From NCBI GenBank assembly GCA_009760855.2, contig WPIO01000001.1, positions 19,249,501 to 19,313,500 on the forward strand: a stretch of 64,000 bases of DNA. The letters run 5' to 3'. Origin of the DNA: Cristatella mucedo. Taxonomy: Eukaryota > Bryozoa > Phylactolaemata > Cristatellidae. Numbering within the stretch: position 1 is the first letter of the stretch; every line of letters starts with the position of its first letter. Positions 13,501-26,331 of this stretch are shown in pieces. The notes below the pieces were generated by a model. The model was not told the origin of the DNA and searched no databases. It saw nothing but the letters and a program-made list of their open reading frames with translations. A program made the position numbers and the translations under genes.

Positions 13501-14734
13501 CTCTCTTACGGTGCTATACATAGTTTAGCATCAATCTCTATTTCAAAGATCAATAAGCAATTCTTGTGGTTTGACATTCTCTAAGCGGCAGGTACTAAAT
13601 ACCACGCAAACACAGAAGCTAGCTCAAGGATGTACATTCATACGGACGCCGCAGCAGGTCAGTATGCGACTGCCCGCCCAGCGTCCTGGAACTAACTCGC
13701 CAGGTCTTTGCCACCAGTTACTTATATATCACTTCATAAATCGCAACAGCCCATAATCTAACAACAGTGTCATAATCTTAAAATAACCACAGTTCTTAAC
13801 TTAACAGAAGAACTTGCTCTTCAGAACAGATAAAACCATGCTCATTAAATAGCACCTCTTCAACTGCACCTGAATCAAAATGTACACCACCCGAGAGTAT
13901 ATTTTGAATACGGCGAAAACCAGTCGTGGCTGCACTGACTGCCAGCTGCTTGCAAGAAGTTAATTAAGCACAGATGGAATATGTGGCCGATCACTGGCTG
14001 GGTTTATATAGCGTTAAACGCTCAATACAGATTTTGATTGAGGGGATTTTTTTTAAACAGCTGGAATCAGCACGTTTTTGACGGAGTCTAAACTCCGAAC
14101 ACGTTAAGCAACGATCTGTGGCAATCAAAGGTGAAGTGCACCGAAAGTAGAGTGTACAGTGAGTAAGGGATAGCAATAGACTCAAGTGCAGGATCAAGCG
14201 TGTGCCTAGTTACAGTATGAGTAATACATCAGTAGAAAAGAGCAGCATGAAATCTCTTCCCTCTATAATTTGCTATTCTGTATAAATTGATCTTAGTCGA
14301 GGGAGATCAACGTATAGTGTATGCACATTATACTCTGTTGCATGTGAGCCACCAGCTTGAGTCACTCCATCTGGTGATCAGACACACTTTGACCTAAGGA
14401 GGCTGCTTCTGGATCACGCAGTCGGTCTCCGAGAGATCCCAGGCACCGAATTTGTGACGGCAGTAGCAACGGCTGCTATGGCGATTGACAGCATGCTTTG
14501 TCTCGACTTCCACATGGACCAAGCCACACATTTCTGACTCAGGTTCAAGGTGGAATCTCAGTACAGGAAGTATTGCTATCAAGAGAAGGAGATGCGATGA
14601 GAAGGAACGAGAGAAATAGATAGATAGACAGGAAATGCTGCACATAGCATGAGAGTGGATGGGGATAGAGGAAAGAAAGACAGCTAGAGAGATATACAGA
14701 GAGACCGAGTCATGGAGCCGAGAGAGAGACCGAG

Positions 14735-14827
<93 letters not shown>

Positions 14828-17800
14828 ACAGAATATGAGAATACGCCACTTCGGCATCGAGTTGACCACACCATGTCCAACAATTGAGGTCAAAGTCCCA
14901 ATAGTTCATTTCGGCAGACAACCTAGGTAGTGCAAAAGTAAGAAATAAAAAAGAAATCTAGAAAAATTAGAGATGATGGAGCTGGCTTTCATGCTAACTG
15001 CAGACCAATGCCAGAGATCAAGTTACTTTACAAGATCATTTCAGCAAGCACAAGCTTCACGTGTCTGCTTACATATTACTCCCATTACAGTAAACACACA
15101 CACAGCCACGCTCAAAATACACACCAGCCGAGCAGTCTTCTCCTGCAGCTGGGCAGTGAGACTTGCAAGGCTGCTCCTTAGTTCTTCACATTCACGAGTC
15201 ATCTTGCTGATGGTTTGTTTACAAGGTTGGCTGAATCAGTAAAAGCACAAGCAGCTAGAGTTGATGCATCTTGAATATGCAGAACGGAGGTAATTGGGAA
15301 CAGAGAAAACTACTTTCGTGAAGAAAAAATCTGCAATTTCAACAATATGGTCCACTGTAACACCAATTTAGATGCACAGGCTAGGACATCTAATGGCTGT
15401 GTAATATAATCTAGGTATTGCATCTCCATCCGTAACTCCATAAAGTCACAAAGCATCAAAGACTAAGTGGGTGTTGACATATGGTGCACCCAAAGCAAAA
15501 GCGGCTTTCGGTACACATTCGGTAGCCAACAGACTTCATCTCAAGTAACAAAGAAAAAGAAGAAAGCATATCGGAGTCAGGAGGGCAGTTGAGGTAGTGA
15601 GTAGCATGAAAGTAGCAGCTCAGGATGGCAGGAAAGATGGGCCACAGCCGGAAGCAGGAGTAGATGTCGTCGTGTAAGAGTTGTGGAAGTGAGTTCCACA
15701 ATATAGGACCTTCAGAACAAAAGCTTCTGTCGCCAACGATCTTAAAACAAAGAAATGGAACAGCTATTTTTTTGTCCAGACAGGACCTGAAGGAGGCTGA
15801 AACTGGTTTAGCTAGGTTCAGAAGGAGCCAAGCCATGGCCGTGGCAAGCATTATTGGTCAGCATAAGCTCTTTACTCTGTATTCGTTTATCAATCGAAAG
15901 CAATAGAAGCTCCTCTAGCAAAGGAGACACATGGTCAAACCCTCTGGGATTTGTTAGCCTTGCAGCCATATTTATCAACAGCTTCAGTGGCAATGTGGCT
16001 TTTTCGGAAGCCCAGCCAAAATGAAATAGCAATAATCTAGCTGAGGCAGAATCCAGAAAATAGTTAATTTTTTGCAAGCTATGGTGGTAGACAAATTCCT
16101 AATCTTAGATAGGGATCGGACGCGATGGCTAGCTGTGGTGTCAGTCTTCTTAATGAAACTTTTGAAATGTAGGCCGTTGTCAAAGACGACACCTAAATTC
16201 AGAGAACACGGTGACGATCACACAACATAAATAAGTTTTCAAGTCCAGCCATATGCATTCGGACCGTGATGGCACATTAGGTAAGGTGGTTGCTTTTCAA
16301 GATCTCGGTCTCGAGGTTGTGGGTTCGAATCCTGCCGTGGGTGATTCTTTATCGCCGCTGGAAGCAACGGCGATAGCCGCAAAAGATCTTCTGTCGCTAT
16401 GCAAATGCTGTTAAATCAGCTAGTATTTTAAGGTTTCCTACAAGTAGCAGTTCCGTTTTATCATCGTTAAGTTTAAGAAAATTACTGACATACAGGATCG
16501 AATATTTGCAAGGTATGGATTAAGATTTATCAGTAGCTGCAGCAGATTCCGACGGTTTAAACAATTGCAGTTGATTATCGTCAGCATAAAAGCGATAGTC
16601 AATTCCATGGACTCGAATAACTTTTCCTAGAAATTCAGCATACATGGAGAAGAGTGGAGGACCGAGGGCGGACCCTTACACGACTCCGAACGTGACTGGT
16701 CTGTTAGATGACCCACACAAGACATAGATTGAAAGCGATCCGACAAGCTGGTTTGGTCTAGCAGTTAAGATGCTGGCCCCGACCAAGGTCTGACGAAGGT
16801 CACGGGCTCGAGCCCCAAGGCATATGTGAAGCGCCCGAATAGAGATTAAGTTCTCTTGGGGTGCTATATACATGAATTATATTTTTATATTTAAGTATGA
16901 TTTGAACCATACCAGCGCCTCGTCTAATAGACCAATCGTTGTTCTCAATAGTTCAAGTAGGATATCGAGATCAAAAGTGTCAAATACAGCTGATAATCCA
17001 GCATGCTTAAGCAGTGACGTTCCCGACGTCGTTATTGAGTATGATGTCACTGGTTACACAGAGAAGAGCATTTTCAGTGAAGTGGCGCCGCTTGAATCAC
17101 GATATGAAATCTTTCCGACAATTTATTCTTTTTAATGTGTGCTACAAACTGCCTAGCGAACATGGTTTGAAGAGTTGTTGACAAAAAAGTAAGAAGAAAA
17201 GGTAGGCGTTAATTTGCCAGGACTGCTGAATCTAATCCAGGCTTTTTAAGTATCGGTCTAACGATGGCCGATTTGAAGAAGTTGGGTACAACCCGTAATC
17301 CAGAGAAGCACTATTAATATAAGCTATGGTAGAGCTTTGTCTGCTAATGAAGTCACTTAGAGTTTGGCCCAACAAAATTCATAGAAGCTAAGAAATCCTC
17401 CCTTACGGAGTATGATCCACCTTTGATAGAACGAGTATCATTGACCTCTGGCTTACACAAGCTGTAGATAATATACTATTGCATGCTCGTATATCCTAAA
17501 TACTTACAACAACCGAGAATATCAGTATGTGGTAACCACTGAACAGTTGTGTGCCACCACCTCCTAGTAAATCGGGCAGGTGATAGCAACTTTGTCACTT
17601 TACCAGCTAGGGAGCTGTTGCAGGTAGCTACATACTCATCGTTTCGTATTTCTTCCTTATAGACAAGCTGGGGTGACTCGTCTCTTCTCAGTCGCTTTCT
17701 TTCTCCATAATGCTATTTAAATCTGCATAGCAGTTACAAGAACATCACTGCCTCCTTGCATTTGCTGCCTCCTATGTTAGTTTCCAGCTTTGCAGAGGCA

Positions 17801-18514
17801 AGTGTGCACAAGCAAAACAGTACGATTAAGACCCAGGGAAGCACTGGCATGCCCTAGCACAGGTCATGGCTAATGCACTTGTGGTACCCCATAACACATA
17901 CAGTCGAGTGAATCCGTTGGATCGCTTACCTCTGCAGATCAGATGGGGTTGCAGCATTTGAACCTGCCTGTTCTTGTTGCCTCACCTGCAATGGATGTTA
18001 TTGAAATAAATCTGACCTCAAAGTACTTACTGACTATATGAAGAACAGCAAGCAGGCCCAGATACCCGAGGCAGAAGAACGGCCACAGACGAAGACTGCA
18101 GAGACCGGAGATGGAAATAAAGAGGTAAGACATACAACGGCAGGTTGTTTAACATTTGTTTAATATGATGCTTCTCGTTTTGATGTGTCTGCCTTCGATC
18201 GCATGCAGCACAGAATATTACAGATCTGGATTCTGGTAGCAGGTGCCTAGGAGACAAATACCGCACCCACGCCAAGATTTTTTAATTCATTGCCCCTATG
18301 GTCCAATTCGTGATGGTTTCTGTATTTCATATGCTACATACTTGCCAAAAAACTCTGCTTTTCGTGATCAAGCATCATGAAACAAATCCATTTGCTAGAT
18401 GCAAATAAAATCCATTGCCAGGATATTGGGTACCAAGCTATGAAGTCTTCTAAGCAGGCCATTTTGTGAGATGGTGACTGCAAATATCTCATATGAACTG
18501 GCTGCACGGGCTGC

Positions 18515-18563
<49 letters not shown>

Positions 18564-18989
18564 AAATACATTTAGACACACCCATAATTACTAAAGGCAC
18601 TTCAGCAAAGAACAAGCAGCTGATTTACCAGACTCCCAAAAGTAAGGAGGCAAGAGGTTTTCTATACAGTACCTGCTCTAGACTTCCATGCCAGCATAAC
18701 AGTAACAATAATTTCGGCAGGCCAAACAGAGGAATATTGCACATGCAATGCGGTGATAGATACAAAAATAGTGCATAATTGCTTCTCGTATCGCTACTTT
18801 CAATTTCTGTTAGGCAAACCAAATATCCATTTGCAGCTTCATAAGTTGTGGTTTACATATATTTCTAATCATACAAATACTTTTGAGTTGGTCCTTTGGG
18901 GCAAAATCATCAGAACTCTTTAAATACACTGCCCTTCAAAAGGTTTCTTTAAGTACATGCTGTGAGCGTGCTATTTTACTCAAGACACT

Positions 18990-19084
<95 letters not shown>

Positions 19085-22000
19085 GGATCAAACTCTGTAG
19101 CAGCTTATATTATGCAGAAAAGCTAACAAATATATAATTATATGACATGTATTGGGTAAAATCAACAACCAGTCAGGACACCGTGATTTTTGATAACTTC
19201 TCGAAATCACCTCGGCACCGACCCCATGAGCTTCTGACATTTTCCTGGAGGAATTAGAGCCCTGCAATCTCTCAAAACATCACCGAGCTCATCGTGTGTC
19301 CCGGATCCCCATCCCCCGGAGAACTCTGAACATCAGAGTGCGGTTGAATTTGTCCTGCAGATGTTTTATTGGTTTTAGGTCAGGGGTTTTGCTTGGCCAC
19401 TGCATACCCTCAATTGACGAAAAGCCATAGTCTGTGGGGTTCGTGAGAACTCTACCCGCCACAGCAATGCGCTTCAGATCAGCATCATGCTGCCAACAGA
19501 AATTGAGTCCATGAAGAATGTAAGCAAATGGCAAGCTAACATTCTGCACAATGTCCTGATGGACATTTTCGTACACAATTCCTTTAACCATGTGCAGATG
19601 CCTAACACTGGAAGTTCAGTAGAAAAGTAGTAAACCCATAGTATTGCATTCCAACAACCAAATGACAAGGTTATTTGCAGGCAACCATCAATGTACACAT
19701 CACCCATTCACAGGCAAACGTACGTCCTCCTTCCATCACAGCCAGTGAGATTGAAGTTGGACTTATCAATCGACAGCTCCCCTCTCTACACCATCTCTCT
19801 ATTCTGCTCAAGTGCAGCTCTCAACGGCTGGTATAGGCTAGCAAAATACAGCTATGCCTTTTTTGCGCTGCATAGTTGACCACTCGTGCATTCAGTCCTT
19901 GTTCACTTGGCCATCTACTCCCTGTGTTTTGGCTTACGACCATTGAGGTAGCATTTCAGATACTTTAGCAGAGCATTTTACCTGTCCTGCAGGGCCATAT
20001 TTTTGAGGAGCTGGTCCTACCTTGGAGAAGTTACTCGAGGGCCCATGTGCTACCATAAACCAGATGTTTCCTAATAGTTTTCTGAACACTGCCCTCGGAG
20101 ATCTTCTGCTACCACAAGATTTCTCGGTTTGAATGGCCAAAATCAGTGTATCGATATCAAAACCATTCGTGTACCTTCAGAAAGCTGTGCAACTGGAGGC
20201 ATATTCTGGTCATGTACCAAGCATCAATATGGCTTGGGTATGCCACCATAGGGCAAGAAGACGTCTGTGTACAGAAGCTCACCAATCGCCGAGGCATCGC
20301 TGCGATGAACCGGGCCAAAAACAGGTTCTGCTGGATCGCCTCCAAGAGGGATGGGATAGGCACGTGACCACACATGGCTATCTATTTGCATGGGAACCAC
20401 TGACTCGGTTGTCAGCGAATGCAGTTACTTGCTACACCTACGGTAGTAAATTGTGACTAAAGTCAACATTGCATTGAAAAATTGGTACACTTTAGTAGAT
20501 CAGGATAATGACTTTCTCGATTACAGGCATAAGTAACAACCAAAATCAGATCGATGAACCAAGTGTCTAGAAACTTTTGAAGGGCAGTGTAAGTTGTCAG
20601 TCTCTGTCCGTGTAAGTTCCCAGACTTTCAAAAACATTAGTTTATAAACACTATGCCAGCTTTCCCCTCTTTGGTTATACATGCCGTAGTCAGGGTTGGT
20701 CTTTAACGGACTTGGATGGAAACAATTTGGCATATCATAACCATCTCCTTAATTCAGTAAGATGCTTTACAGGTATGACAGCAAATGGGTCGGGCGTCTC
20801 TGCTTGCCAGAGCTGTCTGCCCCTCATTTCTTGCAAATTATAAAATTTACCTTCACAGGAACTATAGAGTATACATCATGCTAGTAAAGAGTAGGGAATA
20901 TCTAGACGATGACGACCACGAAAGCACTAGGAATTCGTTGCAGAAAACGTGCTTCTCTTCTCAAGAAGTATTTGGAAAGGCACTATGGACTAGCAGAGAC
21001 CACTAATCCTATTTGACACGTCCGCAACCTTTCGGCACGATCAATCATCAGATCCATTTAAACTGACTGAGAACAGTAAGCGATAAGGCAGATGAGCAAA
21101 CCCCACCGAACTAACTGAGAACAACAGGTGGTCAGCCAGATAGGTTCTGATGAGATTTGAATCCCAACGATATCCGACCGAAGTCAGATGCACACCTTCA
21201 ATTGTCAAACGAGGCTCCATAAGAATCTCTTATGGTTGCATGTAATCATGACGAAAGATGAGCACAAGGTCTCACGTGGTTCTCCACCTACAGACAGCCA
21301 TATGAAAGTCAGATCGGTCTACAAAAAAGCTCACCTCCGTATTCAGACGTTAGGTCCTAGTTTCAGAAAACTAAATCACCTTACATTATGCTTAAAGCAG
21401 AATTCACACTCGTCCTTAGCATAAAGACCGTTGGTGACAGAACCTTTAGCTCTGCAGGTCCTAGACTGTGGAACTCGGTTCTACGATTTTTACGCAACGA
21501 CAACTACTCTCCTGCTGCCGACTATGGCCCATCCTTTCCGGCAGTCCTGAGCTGCTACTTTCATGCCACTCACTACCTCAACTGCTCTCCTGACTCTGCT
21601 ATGCTTCCCACTTTCTTTTTTTTGTGTGAGATGAAGATTGTCGGCCACCGAACGTGTCCCGAAAGCTGCTTAGGCTGTGAGTGCGTTATACAAAACTCTC
21701 CTGCGTAACACCCACGTGGTCTTTGTGGCTTTGTGGAGTTACAGACGGACATATTACATTACATTAGGAACTTATAATGCATATGGGTAGCTGGAATAGA
21801 GGAGAGCATTAGCGAGGTAGCAATTATCTAGATTCTAGACCGTTTAGTACTGGGTGTCTAGCTTGATGACAGCCTGATGCTTGACAATTTGTATTCACTC
21901 GATTACATCCACAACCAGGCATTATTTATGCCCATTCACCAGAATTAGGAGATTCTTACTGCTATGGCAAGCCACGAAGCTTGCTAGCAGCCAAGGTTCT

Positions 22001-25000
22001 TTTCTAGCTAGGCTAGTGTAACTCCTGTTTCAACAGCATGGCTATAGGCCTCTACTGTTTGCCTTTAATAGAGTGCAAGGTCGACGTGTGAGAAATTCCT
22101 GGATGCGCCGATTCGCTAAGTAATTGCATTGACTGGTGGTTAAACAGTTGACAACAGCCAAAATCCTCTCCATGACCTGCCAAGCCCTAGCTGAACTGCT
22201 ACAGCCGTGCCACCGTTTTGATCAGCTCTAGTCCTCTCAAAGCATACATTAGCTGTAGTACCTTTCCTTTGCTTAAGCAGATTTGAACAGAAAGCTTTGC
22301 TCAGCAAGTCCTTAACCAGCGACTTCGACTTAAACATTTCTGTATGCAATGCGGAAACTTTTTCTCCTGCTGTCGTACTTCCTGGCACTTCTTTACCAGC
22401 CCTTCCAGCAGCTTCCTCTGCGCAGCTGCAGCTGTTGTAGCGAATTCACGACTGTCCCGATTCAGCTACGCTTCTTACTTACCTTTATTGAACAAGATAA
22501 AGGGAGCAGTGCAATTAATGTAATGTATCTGTAACTCCACAAAGCCAAGGTTCTACTCAAGAACAATGTCAATTTGAGGTCTATACATAAGATTACATGC
22601 CCCGGACAAGGTTACTGATGCAGGATGAAAGATCGCAGATGGTATTTGCATGGAAATACAACGACAATGGCAGCATCACATAAGCAGACACATACTAGTA
22701 AATAAGTCCACTTACTTGACTAGTCTCCAGATTGCAAACCTAAAAAAAAAGACTATATTAGAATTGCTGTGATAGCACACACATTACAAGCAGCCAAATC
22801 AAATGCCTGCATAATGACCCAACGTTTCTAAGCAACAGTGCTACCATTAAGCACTTTTCAGCATGCACCGATGCCAGTAAGCAGGAATATACTTTACGAA
22901 AGCCGATTTAGCGATTGCTATGGCTTGGAATTGCAATAATAATAATAATAATAATAATAATGATAATAATAATGCACTTGATGAAGCAGTCTCTGAAAGC
23001 ACCTGGCCTCAATGGCTGGTCACTAGGGATAAAGCCGTTTCACTTCACGAACAAATTTGTGAGTTCAAGTCCTATAGCAGATAATCTCTTATTGCCTGTT
23101 TCATGCAGAGTGATAACTACTAAGGCTCTTCTGCGACAAGGGAAGTGTGGCTGCCGAAACACCAACCTTTAATTTTAATTTTGATTATTTAGTAAGAAAC
23201 TTAAATGTACGGCAGTGTTAATATTCACCCGGCAAAAAAGTGCCAGCAGATGTACTTGTACACAACGGCCACAGAACTCTCACCCATGAGTTTGCAGCCA
23301 ACTGTCGTGACTTTTCGTCATAAAAATCCCAGAATTAGCAGCAGTTGCAGCAGATGGAAAGTGCTGCAACTGCTGCTTCAGTCCTCTTAGTCTTGATAGT
23401 GAAAAGCAAAGTAAGCTTATTATCAAGGGCCCTTCCACCTCCCAGGAATCGATCGTGGCTCTCTCGTAGCAAGCTTTTTGTTTTTTGTTGCACGTCACAG
23501 GCACGGGGAAGGAGAAAGCCCTATGGCCTCTGGGTGGCGCTCCAGACCAATCAGAATGCAAGAGTGGAGTACCAAGCTGCGAGATGGGGCCTTTCAGCAT
23601 CTTGCGAGTGGCAACGTCTGGCTACATCAAAGACCCCCATTAGTCTAATCCTGGCTTTGCATGTTGCTAAACTAACTTGCCAGCCTCAGGAATAATTTAC
23701 ACCTACAGCCCAATGTTAATATGTAACATAATGAAAACCAGGTAGTGTAGACAGTGCTGAAATAGCAGCTTCTAGCACGAGTGACATTCTTGCAAACAAA
23801 TGGTATTCAACCCAATCCAAATGAAGAAGAGGCATTACAATCGCTCAGCCCTACCTCACTCCACCCTGGGGCAGAACTGCTGCCCTAGCTCAGTGATCCA
23901 ACCCTCTCTGTTGATCCTAGATGATTAATCAGGGTAAGAGCAAGGAAACTACTATAAACTCCACGAGTTTAAGCAAGCTAGCCTGGTCAAATAGCATCAG
24001 AAGAGCTATTTTCTAGCTACAAGAATGCTATAGCACATCGAGTGACACAGGACTGCTGAAAGCAAGCGGTTACTCGAGGCACCACATATTAGATCTGCCT
24101 CTTAGAGGCACCCACCACTTTTGAGGGAAGGGAAACTGGAGAAGGGAGGCAAACATCGAATGTAAGGGGAGGGGCACACCACTCTTCTAGAGGAGCAATT
24201 ACCTCTATGGGGGGATGCACTGCCTCTATACGGGGAGGCGGGGGAACACACTGGGGGTGGGGGGGGGGGGGGGGGGGGGCAAAATGAGCAAACACCATTT
24301 CTACGGGTAAAGTGGGATGTGCGCTGCAAATACCGGAGCGGGAGACGTATACCTCTTCATGGAGGCTATCGATCTTCATTTCACGTTTATCTTGTTCACG
24401 CGGTTCAGAGCAAGGTGTGGGCATCATGCTGCCTTCTGTTTCTCCAATCTCGGGAAGACTGTAAGCATGGCCGCGAAGCATTTCTGAGGGTGGATCACTT
24501 CCGGCAACTTGAGTTACCGGTCTCATAGAAGGCAGGCCATGCACCTGCAAAGCATACACAATACCACATGCAGTAGTGAGTTTGGGGCATTTGTAAAATC
24601 ACTCAAGCATACGACTGCCTCTTTCTATACGGCCTTCAATGTTTTCTAGATGCCACACATGCAGCTGAAACGATATTAGCCTGTCAATCCTTTCACTTTT
24701 CACTGTAAGATGAAGGCAGAAAGGCTGGTTTGCTGTGTGCTGCAAAAGTGCTCACAGCCATAGGGCAGCTGAATAGGTCAGACAAGCCCAGATCACAGCT
24801 CTGCCTCGGCCGACCCCCTACCAAGGACTCGTCGATAGCTGCCACCTGGGGCTGATCACATCCGCGGCTGGCAATCAGCTGCTGTCCACCAAGTTCAAAA
24901 GCAGCCATGTGCACACCACCGGAAGCAGCCATTCCTTGAGCAGCAGCCATTTCCTTGTTACTTTGAGAAACTGACATGGCAAGGTTGGTGTCGAAGCGAT

Positions 25001-26299
25001 GTCCTGTATAAGAGAAGAACAATAAAAACAACCTTCAGGCGAGACCACAGATGCAGTTAAACACCCTTGCTCAATAGTTTAAGCCACCAAACAGTGGTGT
25101 CACCGCGAGTGTTCTTCCAGGGGGTCTTCAAGGTACTGAGAGTCGAAGCCACACATGTGCCAAATCCTGCTGCACAGCGGCTAAGGCAGTCATCAAGATG
25201 CCCATTTAATGGGTACCTTTGCGTATTTGAGCTAAGGGTAATTACATCCTGCCAGTGTTCAAGACAGTAATCATACAGAGGTGAGAAGCAAGTCGTGATT
25301 TTTGGATAGCAAAAGAATAGCTCAAACATGCAGTTACGAGCCCATCAAGTCAATAGTAGAACATCAGAATACTAGGTCGTGATAGCCAAGGAGGCAAATG
25401 GTCTAGCTTAGCTCATTCTCTCCTAGCTGGACTGTAACAGCAGCATCTGCCCCATCATGCCCCCAAGTCCTCCCAGGGCATAAACTTAGCTGTGTGACCA
25501 TTTGCTCCAGAATTTTGACCAGACATGCTATTATGCTGAAGCTTCTTCGAGGCAAAACTCAATTCCAAATGCTTACAAGGTTACATAATTCATCCCATCG
25601 TTTATTCTAGTAGCAACTTTACAGACATCCCTTTTAAACTGCCCCGAATCCTTTGATGATACCACTTTCATTTACTAAACATCTACAAGCCTGAAGCTCA
25701 CTCTCGTCTCTCTATATCCGTCTCTGTCTTTCTCTCTCTCTCTCTGTCTCAGTCTCTCTCTCTGTCTCTGTCTCTGTCTCTCTGTCTCTCTGTCTTTCTC
25801 TCTCTGTCTCTCTCTGTCTCTCTGCATCTCTCTCTCTCTCTTTCTCGTCTTGACTGACATTATGACATCAGCTGTTTTGACTCTATTCTAAGCACAATAA
25901 AAAAGCCCACCTCATCACAACACATGCTCCATGCATCTAGTGGTGCAATTGTGCATGCTAGTAGTAGTAGCATTCGTCAACTACCTTACTTCATTTTTTT
26001 AGCCTATGCACAGCGCCTAGAGTTTTGATTCTCTCGGGACGGGTCGTGAAGCCGTAAGTGAGGCCGTTAAATCAGCTGGGCAATAATTTTTCTGGTCTCA
26101 GTCGTCTAGTATTCCAAGGAAGATTTAAGGCTGTCAGTAGCATCATGAAAACGAAGGCCACGTGTCTAGCGAGCTAAGCAATTAGCAAAACGAGTGTAGT
26201 GCGCCAAATGTCTCGACCAAGGATGATGTGGTTCAAATACGACTTGCTTTAAAGCACCAGGATAACTACTTGGTTCACTTAGGGTGCTAAACAAACAAC

Positions 26300-26331
<32 letters not shown>

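Larger units (their letters stand above)
15400..17460 (-). mobile_element. LINE-A, longest inverted copy, split by SINE2 and SINE1
   Basis: Read on the minus strand from 17460 to 15400: reverse transcriptase blocks (AVFDTFDLDILLELLRTTIG, then the YADD region as FYADDNQLQL near 16590, then LGVVFDNGLHFKSFIKKT near 16200), the C-terminal SFRSCLDKK and AGPILWNSLPQLL region, and the 3' end beside GGAGTTAC. Frameshifts and stops throughout. Two foreign SINEs sit inside it (16255-16436, 16743-16893). Confidence 0.75.

Noticed and set aside
19934-20456. Separate gene upstream of the Tc1 transposase pieces
   Set aside because: The frames lie within the element's inverted ends and are most simply the decayed N-terminal part of the transposase region.
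24089-24352. Pro-rich extension of the exon ending at 24353
   Set aside because: A good donor (GAG/GTATAC) ends the exon, and the proline run is only the poly-C complement of the G tract.
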